From contig CAZQKE010000135.1 of NCBI GenBank assembly GCA_964593865.1, positions 1 through 64,000 on the forward strand: 64,000 nt of DNA, in the 5' to 3' direction. How positions within the stretch are numbered: the stretch's first letter is position 1; each line of letters starts with the position of its first letter. Below the pieces are notes generated by a model. It saw only the letters and a list, made by a program, of their open reading frames with translations. It made no database searches and had not been told where the DNA came from. Position numbers and translations under genes: made by a program. Of this stretch, positions 40,198 through 47,494 are shown one piece after another. Origin of the DNA: CAZQKE01 sp964593865. Lineage in GTDB: Bacteria > Chloroflexota > Anaerolineae > JAAYZQ01.

Positions 40198-40860
40198 TCA
40201 ATCCAACGGTCGCTTTTCGATCAAGTATGTGCAGGTTGGATCGCCTTTGGCAATGCACAGGATCTCTTCCACGCGGACGTTTTTGCCCCCCGTGACCCAG
40301 TGCAAACCCTCCTGGAGCAGCCCCAAACCGGCATGGCAGATAGGTACATCCGAGTGTCGCCCCCAACAAACAGGGCAGCGATCAATGTGGTAGAGAAAGT
40401 GATCAATATCCTCCTCCACCCGGACGATCTGATCGCTGGTCTTGTTGAAGGTTTCGGCCATGGCGTTGATGCCGACTTTGAGCTTCATGCTCAGAGGCAA
40501 AAGGCGGAAGGCCAGATCGGCCACGCCCAGCACCGCGCCGAATTCACGGATGCCGTAATAGAACCCAGCCCGTCCGGCCCGGATGGCCAGACCGCGCCCC
40601 CCTCGCGGCCCGTACATATCGTCCAGGGCCTGGTTCAGGGCAGCCATCTCCTCAAAACTCCAGCCCAGGTCCAGGTTGTTAGGCGGATAGTTGTTGATGC
40701 GGTGGCGCAATTTGGCCAAGTTCAGAACGGCGTTGACGCCGTTCTTGCCCATCACATCCTCCAGGGCGATCAGCATCATCCGCCCCATTTTGTTGGGCCA
40801 ATAATATTGCACCTTTTCTTCTTCTTCCTTGTGTTCGTGGCTGTGTTCATTATCGGTCAT
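40198..40860 (-). CDS. V4R (4-vinyl reductase) domain protein
   Basis: A 220-residue soluble protein with a C-terminal V4R domain (about 100-215): the conserved HIDRCPVCWGRHSDVPICH segment and the closing EEILCIAKGDPTCTY place the family's Cys residues. V4R domains are predicted or known to bind small hydrophobic ligands (BchJ, the aromatic-sensing domain of XylR/DmpR-type regulators), often with a zinc-binding Cys set. The N-terminus is rich in His and Glu (HSHEHKEEEEK). No output domain is attached, so it probably acts as a free ligand-binding component delivering a signal to a partner in the operon. Flanked by 12-nt and 24-nt gaps, clearly co-transcribed. Confidence 0.82.
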   Translation of the reverse strand: MTDNEHSHEHKEEEEKVQYYWPNKMGRMMLIALEDVMGKNGVNAVLNLAKLRHRINNYPPNNLDLGWSFEEMAALNQALDDMYGPRGGRGLAIRAGRAGFYYGIREFGAVLGVADLAFRLLPLSMKLKVGINAMAETFNKTSDQIVRVEEDIDHFLYHIDRCPVCWGRHSDVPICHAGLGLLQEGLHWVTGGKNVRVEEILCIAKGDPTCTYLIEKRPLD

Positions 40861-40884
40861 CGAGTACCCCTCACAAAACGATCC

Positions 40885-41667
40885 CTAACCGGCCAGAAAA
40901 TCGAGCAAAATGGCGTGGAATCGGTCGGGTTCATCCAGCATGGGGAAATGGCGCGAATGTTCCAGGATTTCTATGCGGGAACGGGCCACACGGCGAAACA
41001 GCTCGGCCTGTTTGGGGTCCACGATCTTGTCGCCCTTCCCATAGACGCCCAGCGTCGGCATCCGCAGCGTGCCCAACCGGGGGGTGAGATCGGTACGGTG
41101 CAAGGAGTGGATGCTCCACAAGAACGATTCCAGCGTCATCTTGGATAGGTCTCGCATGAGCAGATCGTACCACTCACTCCAGTTGGCTGCGATCCAGGGG
41201 GCAAAGATTTTGATGCCCAGCCGCAACAGGGCGGGCGAGTTCCAAACCAGGAAGGCGATCCATGGATAGCCGGCCAGCTTGAGGAAAAAGTTCAGCGACC
41301 GGCCGTCCACCGGCGAGCCGACGACGGCAACTTTTTCCACCCGCTGGGGCCGGTCCAGGGCCAGATTGAGGGCAACCGTTCCCCCCATTGAATGGCCGAT
41401 CACCGGCGCGTGCTGGATGCCCATGCGCTCCATGAATTGGTCAACGAGGGCAACAAAGTCCGCAATTTCGTAGCTTTCGCGGCGTTTATCCGATTCGCCA
41501 AACCCCCAAAAGTCCAAAGCATAGGCCCGGTGTCTGGGGGCCAGGGCTTCCATCGTGCCCAACCAACAACCCCACGACCCCAGCCAGCCATGCAACAGAA
41601 CAACCGGTTTTCCTCGGCCATACACTTCATAGTGTACGACCCCCTGACTGGTGACGATTGAACTCAA
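40885..41667 (-). CDS. Alpha/beta hydrolase with intact catalytic triad
   Basis: A 260-residue alpha/beta hydrolase. The oxyanion motif LLHGWLGSWG, nucleophile elbow VIGHSMGGTVAL, acid region VYGKGDKIVD and catalytic His in HSRHFPMLDE are all present, so it should be an active esterase, lipase or related hydrolase; substrate unknown. It starts with TTG at 41667, supported by AGGAG seven nt upstream. It is a paralogue of the operon's last gene (20515), which has Thr in place of Ser. The roadblock gene ends 9 nt before it, so it belongs to the GTPase-roadblock module transcript. Confidence 0.9.
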   Translation of the reverse strand: MSSIVTSQGVVHYEVYGRGKPVVLLHGWLGSWGCWLGTMEALAPRHRAYALDFWGFGESDKRRESYEIADFVALVDQFMERMGIQHAPVIGHSMGGTVALNLALDRPQRVEKVAVVGSPVDGRSLNFFLKLAGYPWIAFLVWNSPALLRLGIKIFAPWIAANWSEWYDLLMRDLSKMTLESFLWSIHSLHRTDLTPRLGTLRMPTLGVYGKGDKIVDPKQAELFRRVARSRIEILEHSRHFPMLDEPDRFHAILLDFLAG

Positions 41668-41676
41668 TCTTTTCTC

Positions 41677-42048
41677 CTAGATGAGGCGGCTAAAGTCTTC
41701 GGCAGCCCGCCGCATATCCAAAAAGACCAAACCGAGCTTGGCATTCTGGCGGGCCAGAACGGTCAAGACCGCATCCTCCCCCACCGCCGACAGGATCACA
41801 TAGCCGTTCGCGCCGCGAATGTAAACCTGATCAAGGACACCACGCCCCAGCTCACTGGCGATCCGCTCGCCCAGGCTGAGCATGGCCGCGCTCATCGCCG
41901 AGACCCGGTCCTCTTCCACATCGGGCGGCAGGGCGGAAGCGATGATCAGGCCATCCACGCTGACAACAGCCGAAGCCTCAATGTCCGGTGTATTGACCTG
42001 CAAGTCTTTGAGACGGGCGATCATTTGCTCTGTGCGCGATTGTGCCAT
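41677..42048 (-). CDS. Roadblock/LC7 domain protein
   Basis: A 123-residue roadblock/LC7 protein, the fold of MglB and of CvnB. The family pattern is clear: DIEASAVVSVDGLIIASALP, AMSAAMLSLGERIASELG and LDQVYIRGANGYVILSAVGEDAVLTVLA. In bacteria such proteins partner small Ras-like GTPases, as GTPase-activating proteins in MglB or as conservon components in Streptomyces. The GTPase gene lies directly upstream in the operon, 60 nt away, which strongly suggests a pair. Confidence 0.92.
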   Translation of the reverse strand: MAQSRTEQMIARLKDLQVNTPDIEASAVVSVDGLIIASALPPDVEEDRVSAMSAAMLSLGERIASELGRGVLDQVYIRGANGYVILSAVGEDAVLTVLARQNAKLGLVFLDMRRAAEDFSRLI

Positions 42049-42108
42049 TTTTCCAATCCTTTCTTACAAAAGATGTGTATCGGTCAACTCGGTGTTGCCC
42101 AGACGAAT

Positions 42109-42648
42109 CTACTCCTCTTCGGGAGGCGTCTTTTCCAAAATGGTGTACAATAACTCCAACAATACGTTTTTGACGCTCTCCTTATCGGTAGCCACGCAGG
42201 GCAAAATTTTGACATCAGGGCTGACCTTGAGGGCGATCCGCAGGTCTTCGGGCGGCCAAGCATCCTCCAAGTCCTGCTTGTTGGCCGCTACCACATAGGG
42301 TGTATCCGCATAATGGCGGAAGACATCCAAGATGCGGCGGGCTTCGCGAAAGGTCTCAGGACGTACACTATCCACCAGCACGATGAACCCCAACATGCCT
42401 TCGGACAGGATCTCCCACATAAAGTCAAACCGCTTCTGACCGGGAGTCCCGAACAGATAGAGCACCAGGTCATCATCCACCGTGATCCGCCCAAAGTCCA
42501 TCGCCACGGTGGTTTCCTTCTTCACCCGCGAGGTCGCATCGGTGATCTTGCGTTCCGTGGAGACCACATCAATCTCACTGACGCTCTGGATGAAGGCGGT
42601 TTTGCCTGCGCTGAAAGGTCCGGTGACAACCATCTTCACTGTTTGCAT
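42109..42648 (-). CDS. CvnD/Arf-like small GTPase
   Basis: A 179-residue Ras-like GTP-binding protein of the bacterial CvnD type. Motifs: P-loop GPFSAGKT (G1), TTVAMDFGRI (switch region with Thr), FGTPGQKRF (G3, as in CvnD proteins of Streptomyces conservons) and AANKQDL (G4). It should bind and hydrolyse GTP and switch a membrane or cytosolic signalling complex. I choose ATG at 42648 (AAGGTG upstream) over GTG at 42660. The companions in the operon, roadblock protein and DUF4388 protein, parallel CvnB and perhaps the winged-helix CvnC (DUF742), and the kinases parallel CvnA. Confidence 0.9.
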   Translation of the reverse strand: MQTVKMVVTGPFSAGKTAFIQSVSEIDVVSTERKITDATSRVKKETTVAMDFGRITVDDDLVLYLFGTPGQKRFDFMWEILSEGMLGFIVLVDSVRPETFREARRILDVFRHYADTPYVVAANKQDLEDAWPPEDLRIALKVSPDVKILPCVATDKESVKNVLLELLYTILEKTPPEEE

Positions 42649-42713
42649 CTTTGCGCACACCTTGTCCTTAACTAGTCATGCTCTCTTCCACGCGGGCCGG
42701 TGATTGAAGCCGA

Positions 42714-43532
42714 TCACAGCCGTTTGATGCGAGCAATCAGTTTATGGATGACAGATCGCTTGACGGCGGGCGGGCGGGAGACAACCTCAGCCGTGGGCGG
42801 GCGGCGCGGTGGTGCGCCTTCCGGCTCCACCATTTCAACCAGCCCGGCCTGCAACAGGCCGTAGATGATCTTGCGGATCTGGAAATCGTCCATACCGATC
42901 CGCTGGGCGATCTGCCTGATTGTATTGCGGGGGTTGATATAGGAAATCACCCGCCATTCGTCCACGCTGAGATTGATGTTGCGCAGCTGAGCCTGGGGCC
43001 GGTCGGTAAACTTGAGGGCCATATCCAGGTCCGGCAACTCATCCTGGAGCCGCTCCCATTCCTTGACCCGGCGGCTGCCCTCCAAGATGATATTTTCCAG
43101 ATCAATCGAGACGGTGATGACGCCGCCGGGGGGTAGCTGGTTCGGTTCAAAGTGGAACAACCCCTCCGTCCACGTGAACAAACCGTAGACGGTGTCCAAA
43201 ATATCGTTGCGGACGCTGTTGATAATGTCCTCGTGGGTGACATACCCGGCGTTGATCAACAACATGCCCAGTTCTTTATCGGGCTTGTTCCCCGATTTGG
43301 TGCGGATGATCTTGGCCTGCTCTGCCGTGAGTTTGCCGTTGCGCGCCAGGATGCTGGCAAGGTGTTCATCCCGGTTGCTGTTGGTAGCGTATACCAGTTT
43401 CCCTTCCCGAAAATATAGAGCGGTCACGCCGGATTGCACCTGAATCGTCAACGCACCGGTTTTGCGAGCCAGATGGATCAGATTCAAGAGCTGCGTCGTG
43501 CTAAAGTCTCTGAGGTTTCCTTTCAGTGCCAT
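42714..43532 (-). CDS. DUF4388 (PATAN-like) domain protein with C-terminal winged helix
   Basis: A 272-residue protein, first in the operon. Residues about 1-145 match DUF4388: GNLRDFSTTQLLNLIHLARKTG-type opening, GALTIQV, LYFREGKLVYA and a helical middle with LFHFEPN. Residues about 190-245 look like a winged helix (TIRQIAQRIGMDDFQIRKII, LLQAGLVEMV). DUF4388 proteins occur with chemotaxis and two-component systems, often beside MglA-type GTPases. A basic tail (KLIARIKRL) closes the protein. AAAGGAT precedes the ATG. The strong promoter begins 69 nt upstream, making this the head gene of the 23-kb block. Confidence 0.85.
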   Translation of the reverse strand: MALKGNLRDFSTTQLLNLIHLARKTGALTIQVQSGVTALYFREGKLVYATNSNRDEHLASILARNGKLTAEQAKIIRTKSGNKPDKELGMLLINAGYVTHEDIINSVRNDILDTVYGLFTWTEGLFHFEPNQLPPGGVITVSIDLENIILEGSRRVKEWERLQDELPDLDMALKFTDRPQAQLRNINLSVDEWRVISYINPRNTIRQIAQRIGMDDFQIRKIIYGLLQAGLVEMVEPEGAPPRRPPTAEVVSRPPAVKRSVIHKLIARIKRL

Positions 43533-43607
43533 CGCGATCTATCCTTTGGCAAGTTGTTGGCCCGGACCGGCTCCGAATCGGCTGCCGAGCTTCCAGCACT
43601 TGCGCCC

Positions 43608-43636
43608 ATTATACCCTGTCTCCGGGTATTAGTCAA
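43608..43636 (-). promoter_or_regulatory. Promoter of the 23-kb signalling operon
   Basis: Minus-strand TTGACT (43636-43631) and TATAAT (43613-43608), 17 bp apart, start near 43601. No other promoter of similar quality was seen within the following 23 kb on this strand until selC. Confidence 0.85.
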
Positions 43637-43785
43637 CTAGCCCATGAGCATTATCAACACCGGGCAGCAACAACGCATGAACTCGCCGCCGGGATCCCAG
43701 GCTAAACCGGATAGAGACACCCAAAAACTGCCTATAATCGGAAAAGGTCGCACCGTCGCCGAGGGCGGATCGATCACCACCTAAC
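43637..43785. other. Non-coding spacer between divergent promoters
   Basis: No gene and no clear palindrome. A TATAAT at 43733 has no suitable -35 element. Confidence 0.5.
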
Positions 43786-43815
43786 TTGTGAAAAGGCGCG
43801 CTACTGTGATATAAT
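43786..43815 (+). promoter_or_regulatory. Promoter for the DUF3048 lipoprotein gene
   Basis: TTGTGA at 43786-43791 and TATAAT at 43810-43815, 18 bp apart. The start would be near 43822, 36 nt before the ATG, with GGAGG about 10 nt upstream of the start codon. Confidence 0.75.
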
Positions 43816-43857
43816 GGACACAAGTTGGGGTAGATCGTTCCCGGAGGTTAGAATCTA

Positions 43858-45117
43858 ATGCGCAATCAACAGAGAACCTGGCAGACGATTGTAATCGCAG
43901 TGGTTCTGTTTGCCGTCGCGCTGTATGCGACCGCTTGCTTGCCCTCCGGCCCCTCCGATGTCACACCAACACCGACCAAGACGCCCAAACCCCCTCTGAC
44001 CGAGATCGCCGTGCTGCCGACCGCAACACCCACCCCCACTCTGACACCTACGCCTTCCCCCACCCTCGCACCGACCGACACGCCTACCGCCACACCCGAA
44101 CCGACCGAAACGCCGCCTCCCACCGTCGCCGCCTGGCCTACCCTGGCCCCCAACGTTTGCCCTCTGACCGGCCAGGAAGTCAAAGACCCGGCCTTGTTGG
44201 AACGCCGTCCCCTGGCCATCAAAATCCAGAACGCCCCCATCTCCCGGCCCCAGTACGGCTTCCCCCAAGCGGACATCGTCTACGAGCACCTCTCGGAAGC
44301 CGGCATCACCCGTTTCACCGCCATCTACCTTTGCAAACCGGTGGAAAAGATCGGCTCCGTCCGCAGTGCGCGCTTCATTGACCTGGAGATCCCGGCTATG
44401 TACAAAAGCCTCATGGCCTTTTCCGGGACCAGCGCGGGCCTCTACCCCAAATTCCTCAACGCCGATTTTTACGACCGGGAATTCTGCTACGGTTGGGGGC
44501 TGCATTCCGAAGCCTTCTACCGGGATACCGAATTGCGCCGGAAAGGCATACCCATTGAGCACACCCTGTTCGCCAGCGCAAGCAAGATCTGGGCCATTGC
44601 CGACGAACTGGGAATCAACCAGCGGCAGGAGCTGAAAGGACTGAACTTTGGCGTAGAAGTGCCCGAAGGCGGTCAACCGGCTACCCACATCAACATCCCC
44701 TACCCCCACCGCGATATGGTGGTGGACTATCGCTACGACCCGCAACAGGGCGTATACCTGCGCTGGCAAGGCGGAGACCCCTTCTTGGACGCAGCCACCG
44801 GCAAACAGATCACCGTGACCAACGTCGTCGTCCTGTACGCAACCCACGTGGACACCGACATCTACGAAGACGAACCCCGCCGCAACCACCCTTCGGTCCA
44901 GATTCAGCTTTGGGGCACAGGGCCGGCGGTCATCTTCCGCGACGGGCAGGCCTTTGAAGGGCTATGGGCCAGGCCCCGCCGGGAGGACATGGTCGTTTTC
45001 CGCGACCCTACCGGCCAGATTCCGATCCCCCTCAAGCCCGGCAATACCTGGATGCAACTGGTCCCCTTGCCGGGGCACCGCTGGAGCTTTGAGGTCTCTT
45101 GGGATGCCGAGGAGTAG
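43858..45117 (+). CDS. DUF3048 family lipoprotein (YerB-like)
   Basis: A 419-residue secreted lipoprotein. The N-terminal hydrophobic segment ends in the lipobox ATAC (Cys near residue 27), followed by a Pro/Thr-rich spacer (about 35-95) made of TPTPT-like units. The remainder is a DUF3048 domain: RRPLAIKIQNAPISRPQYG, ADIVYEHLSEAGITRF, IGSVRSARFIDL, then the C-terminal part ending in MQLVPLPGHRWSFEV. DUF3048/YerB proteins are widespread in Gram-positive bacteria and Chloroflexi; function is not established. The spacer resembles that of the YkuD protein at 55088. A YjbQ gene follows after 6 nt, so they share a transcript. Confidence 0.85.
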   Translation: MRNQQRTWQTIVIAVVLFAVALYATACLPSGPSDVTPTPTKTPKPPLTEIAVLPTATPTPTLTPTPSPTLAPTDTPTATPEPTETPPPTVAAWPTLAPNVCPLTGQEVKDPALLERRPLAIKIQNAPISRPQYGFPQADIVYEHLSEAGITRFTAIYLCKPVEKIGSVRSARFIDLEIPAMYKSLMAFSGTSAGLYPKFLNADFYDREFCYGWGLHSEAFYRDTELRRKGIPIEHTLFASASKIWAIADELGINQRQELKGLNFGVEVPEGGQPATHINIPYPHRDMVVDYRYDPQQGVYLRWQGGDPFLDAATGKQITVTNVVVLYATHVDTDIYEDEPRRNHPSVQIQLWGTGPAVIFRDGQAFEGLWARPRREDMVVFRDPTGQIPIPLKPGNTWMQLVPLPGHRWSFEVSWDAEE

Positions 45118-45123
45118 CATACG

Positions 45124-45540
45124 ATGGTGATCAACCGCCGTATCCGATTTCACACCCAGGGCAACGGCCACGTCCTAGACATCACCGATCAGGTCGGTGA
45201 GGAAGTGGCCCGTTCCGGCTTGCAAAACGGCATCGTGACCATCTTTTCCCCCAGCTCCACCAGCGCACTGACAACCCTGGAATACGAATCGGGAGCCGTT
45301 TACGACCTGCAACACCTCTTCGACCGCATGATCCCTCCCGACGCCGACTATCGCCACAACCTGCGCTGGGGGGACGGCAACGGCCACTCTCACCTGCGCA
45401 GCGCACTGCTGGGGACATCGCTCACCGTGCCTTTTGTCGAAGGGCGGCTGACCCTGGGCACTTGGCAGCAGATTATCTTTGTGGACTTTGACAACCGCCC
45501 GCGTTCTCGTTCCGTGGTGCTTCAAATCATCGGCGAATAG
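45124..45540 (+). CDS. YjbQ/UPF0047 family protein
   Basis: A 138-residue member of the UPF0047 (YjbQ) family. Conserved blocks include GIVTIFSPSSTSALTTLE, HNLRWGDGNGHSHLRSALLG with clustered His residues that could bind metal, and LGTWQQIIFVDFDN. The family includes a promiscuous thiamine-phosphate-synthase-like enzyme, but its normal role is unclear. It is encoded 6 nt after the DUF3048 gene. An outward-facing promoter on the opposite strand lies just past its end. Confidence 0.9.
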   Translation: MVINRRIRFHTQGNGHVLDITDQVGEEVARSGLQNGIVTIFSPSSTSALTTLEYESGAVYDLQHLFDRMIPPDADYRHNLRWGDGNGHSHLRSALLGTSLTVPFVEGRLTLGTWQQIIFVDFDNRPRSRSVVLQIIGE

Positions 45541-45589
45541 CCGATGCAATTTGTTAAGGTACGGCGGGAACGGCAAAGCCGCCCCTGTC

Positions 45590-45619
45590 ATTATAGCACA
45601 GGCCCAGGGCCGCGAGCAA
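45590..45619 (-). promoter_or_regulatory. Possible antisense promoter facing yjbQ
   Basis: Minus-strand TTGCTC (45619-45614) and TATAAT (45595-45590), 18 bp apart, with no sense gene downstream. A transcript starting near 45583 would run antisense into the YjbQ and DUF3048 genes. Confidence 0.45.
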
Positions 45620-45650
45620 TAGGCTGCGGGGATGAATAAAACCCGACAAA

Positions 45651-45745
45651 GAGGACCTTCGGGGCGTAGTCCTTCCAGGTCCTCACCGGTAGCGCAAGCC
45701 CCCGGCCTGTACAAATCGCGCCCCCTGGCGGGCGGCCTGCGATTT
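45651..45745. repeat. Palindrome cluster before the unknown gene at 45756
   Basis: GAGGACCT (45651-45658)/AGGTCCTC (45677-45684) forms an 8-bp stem, then a GCGCAAGCCCCCGG unit akin to those near 14072 and 54980, and AAATCGC (45713-45719)/GCGATTT (45739-45745). The end, GGCGGCCTGCGATTT, also resembles the end of the repeat at 53670-53720. Confidence 0.55.
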
Positions 45746-45755
45746 CCGAGGAGAC

Positions 45756-46367
45756 ATGACCGACAGGCAACCGTTGTGGGATTGGCTACACGGACGGGCC
45801 AGACTCCGGCCCGACCTGTTGCCCCACTCCCCACCCTGGGTGCGAGCACACTTTGATCACGCTTGGGCGCCCATGCAAGCTTTGGCACATCAGCTGCGCC
45901 CGCTCCCTGCTTCCGTGTGGGCCTGGCTGCTCGGCCAAAACGGCGGCTTTGTCCTCATCACAACCGGAGCATCCCGGTACGTTCCCGGCCCGGCCACCAT
46001 CCGGCGGAAAACCGTCCAAAACGTAGCCTACATCTCCGTAGAAGACTTGGCCCGGCAGAACGAACAACCCCTCCACGTCATCGGACACCTGCTTGACCAC
46101 TATCTGGGCTGCGGCGGCGCTCCCGACGGCCTTTGGCTTTCCGGCGGAGGGGGAACAACCGACCGCTGGCGGGAGGCAGGCCGCCGCCTGGAGAAACTCT
46201 TCGCCCTGGGCTACGGCCTGGACACCACGGCCCAGGCCAACGTACAGGATTACTTTGCCCAGTCCCTGGCCTTCTACTGCCGGGACCGCCGACGCCTGAA
46301 CACAGCCGATCCGCAGATCACCAAATGGTTCCGCAGCACCCTGTGGAACCCTGCCTTTTGGAAATGA
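45756..46367 (+). CDS. Conserved-looking protein of unknown function
   Basis: A 203-residue soluble protein I do not recognise. Its middle has SRYVPGPATIRRKTVQNVAY, a strand-rich segment, and VIGHLLDHYLG, whose HxxxH spacing recalls the zinc site of zincins but lacks the catalytic Glu. The C-terminal part (YGLDTTAQANVQDYFAQSL and NTADPQITKWFRSTLW) has the look of the last helices of anthrax-lethal-factor-type peptidase domains, where a substrate-free relative is possible. GAGGAG precedes the ATG. The M24 peptidase gene follows after 16 nt, so they are probably one operon. Confidence 0.5.
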   Translation: MTDRQPLWDWLHGRARLRPDLLPHSPPWVRAHFDHAWAPMQALAHQLRPLPASVWAWLLGQNGGFVLITTGASRYVPGPATIRRKTVQNVAYISVEDLARQNEQPLHVIGHLLDHYLGCGGAPDGLWLSGGGGTTDRWREAGRRLEKLFALGYGLDTTAQANVQDYFAQSLAFYCRDRRRLNTADPQITKWFRSTLWNPAFWK

Positions 46368-46383
46368 CCGGAAGAGGAAAGGA

Positions 46384-47490
46384 ATGATTACATCACGTAT
46401 TGAAGCTCTCCGCCGCCTGCAGAAGGCCAACGGCATCGCCTGCGTCGTTTTGATGCCCGGCGCAAACCTGCGCTATTTCACCGGCCTGGAAAAGCACCTC
46501 TCCGAACGGCCCCTGCTGGCCTTCCTCCCCGCCGATGGGGAACCGGTCCTCCTCCTGCCCGAACTGGAGGCTCCCGCCGCCCGTTCCCTGCTGGGCCGGG
46601 AGATCCGCCTGTTCACCTACCGAGATGAAGAAGGCCACGAGCACGCCTTCTACCGGGTCGCCGAAGCCCTGAACCTGGCAGGCCAACCCCTCGGCATTGA
46701 GTACCTGACCATGCGCGTCTTGGAGCTACGCCGCCTTGAGCAAGCCTTCCCGGATTGCCCCATCATGGCCGTTGAACCCTGGCTGCCGCCCCTGCGCATG
46801 AGCAAGGACGAAACCGAATTGGCCCACATGCGCCGCGCCGTCCGGATCGCCCAGGAGGCAATGCAGCGGCTGCTGGACGAAAAAGCGATCCGTCCGGGCC
46901 GCACCGAACTTGAAATCGCCGCCGATCTCAAAGTCGCCCTCCTTCGCGCCGGAAACCAGGGGGATGCCTTCGCCCCCATCGTCGTGGCGGGACCCAACTC
47001 GGCCCAACCCCATGCCACGCCGTCGGACCGACCGCTGGCCGAAGGCGATCTGGTCATCATTGACTGGGGAGCGGTATACGCCGGCTACCGCTCCGACATC
47101 ACCCGCACCTTCATCCTGGGGCAACCTACGGAGGAAATGCAACGCATCTACCGCACCGTGCGGACGGCCAACAAAGCCGCCCGCCTGACCATCCGGCCCG
47201 ACAGAACCGCCCAAGACATAGACCGAGCTGCACGCCAGATCATCACCCAAGCCGGATACGGCGACTATTTCATCCACCGCACCGGTCACGGCCTGGGCCT
47301 GGAAACCCACGAACCGCCGTACATCGTCGAAGGCAACCTGGACATCCTCAAACCGGGCATGACCTTCACCGTAGAACCGGGGATCTATGTACCGGGGCTG
47401 GGCGGCGTGCGCATTGAAGACGACGTAGTCGTGACAGAGGACGGCGTGGAAACGCTAACCACCCTGCCACGAGAACTGATCGCGTTGTAA
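46384..47490 (+). CDS. M24 family aminopeptidase (Xaa-Pro peptidase-like)
   Basis: A 368-residue creatinase-fold metallopeptidase. An N-terminal non-catalytic domain (1-130) precedes the pita-bread domain, with the dinuclear-metal ligands in DWGAVYAGYRSDITRTF (two Asp), HRTGHGLGLETHE (His), FTVEPGIY (Glu) and RIEDDVVV (Glu). It should remove N-terminal residues next to proline or cleave Xaa-Pro dipeptides in the cytoplasm; PepP and PepQ cannot be told apart here. AGGAAAGG precedes the ATG. A UbiB-family gene follows after 4 nt. Confidence 0.93.
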   Translation: MITSRIEALRRLQKANGIACVVLMPGANLRYFTGLEKHLSERPLLAFLPADGEPVLLLPELEAPAARSLLGREIRLFTYRDEEGHEHAFYRVAEALNLAGQPLGIEYLTMRVLELRRLEQAFPDCPIMAVEPWLPPLRMSKDETELAHMRRAVRIAQEAMQRLLDEKAIRPGRTELEIAADLKVALLRAGNQGDAFAPIVVAGPNSAQPHATPSDRPLAEGDLVIIDWGAVYAGYRSDITRTFILGQPTEEMQRIYRTVRTANKAARLTIRPDRTAQDIDRAARQIITQAGYGDYFIHRTGHGLGLETHEPPYIVEGNLDILKPGMTFTVEPGIYVPGLGGVRIEDDVVVTEDGVETLTTLPRELIAL

Positions 47491-47494
47491 TCGT

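Noticed and set aside
43733..43738. Additional plus-strand promoter
   Set aside because: TATAAT is present but nothing like a -35 hexamer lies 15-19 bp upstream.
46090..46125. HExxH metallopeptidase site in the protein at 45756
   Set aside because: The segment is HLLDH and lacks the catalytic Glu.
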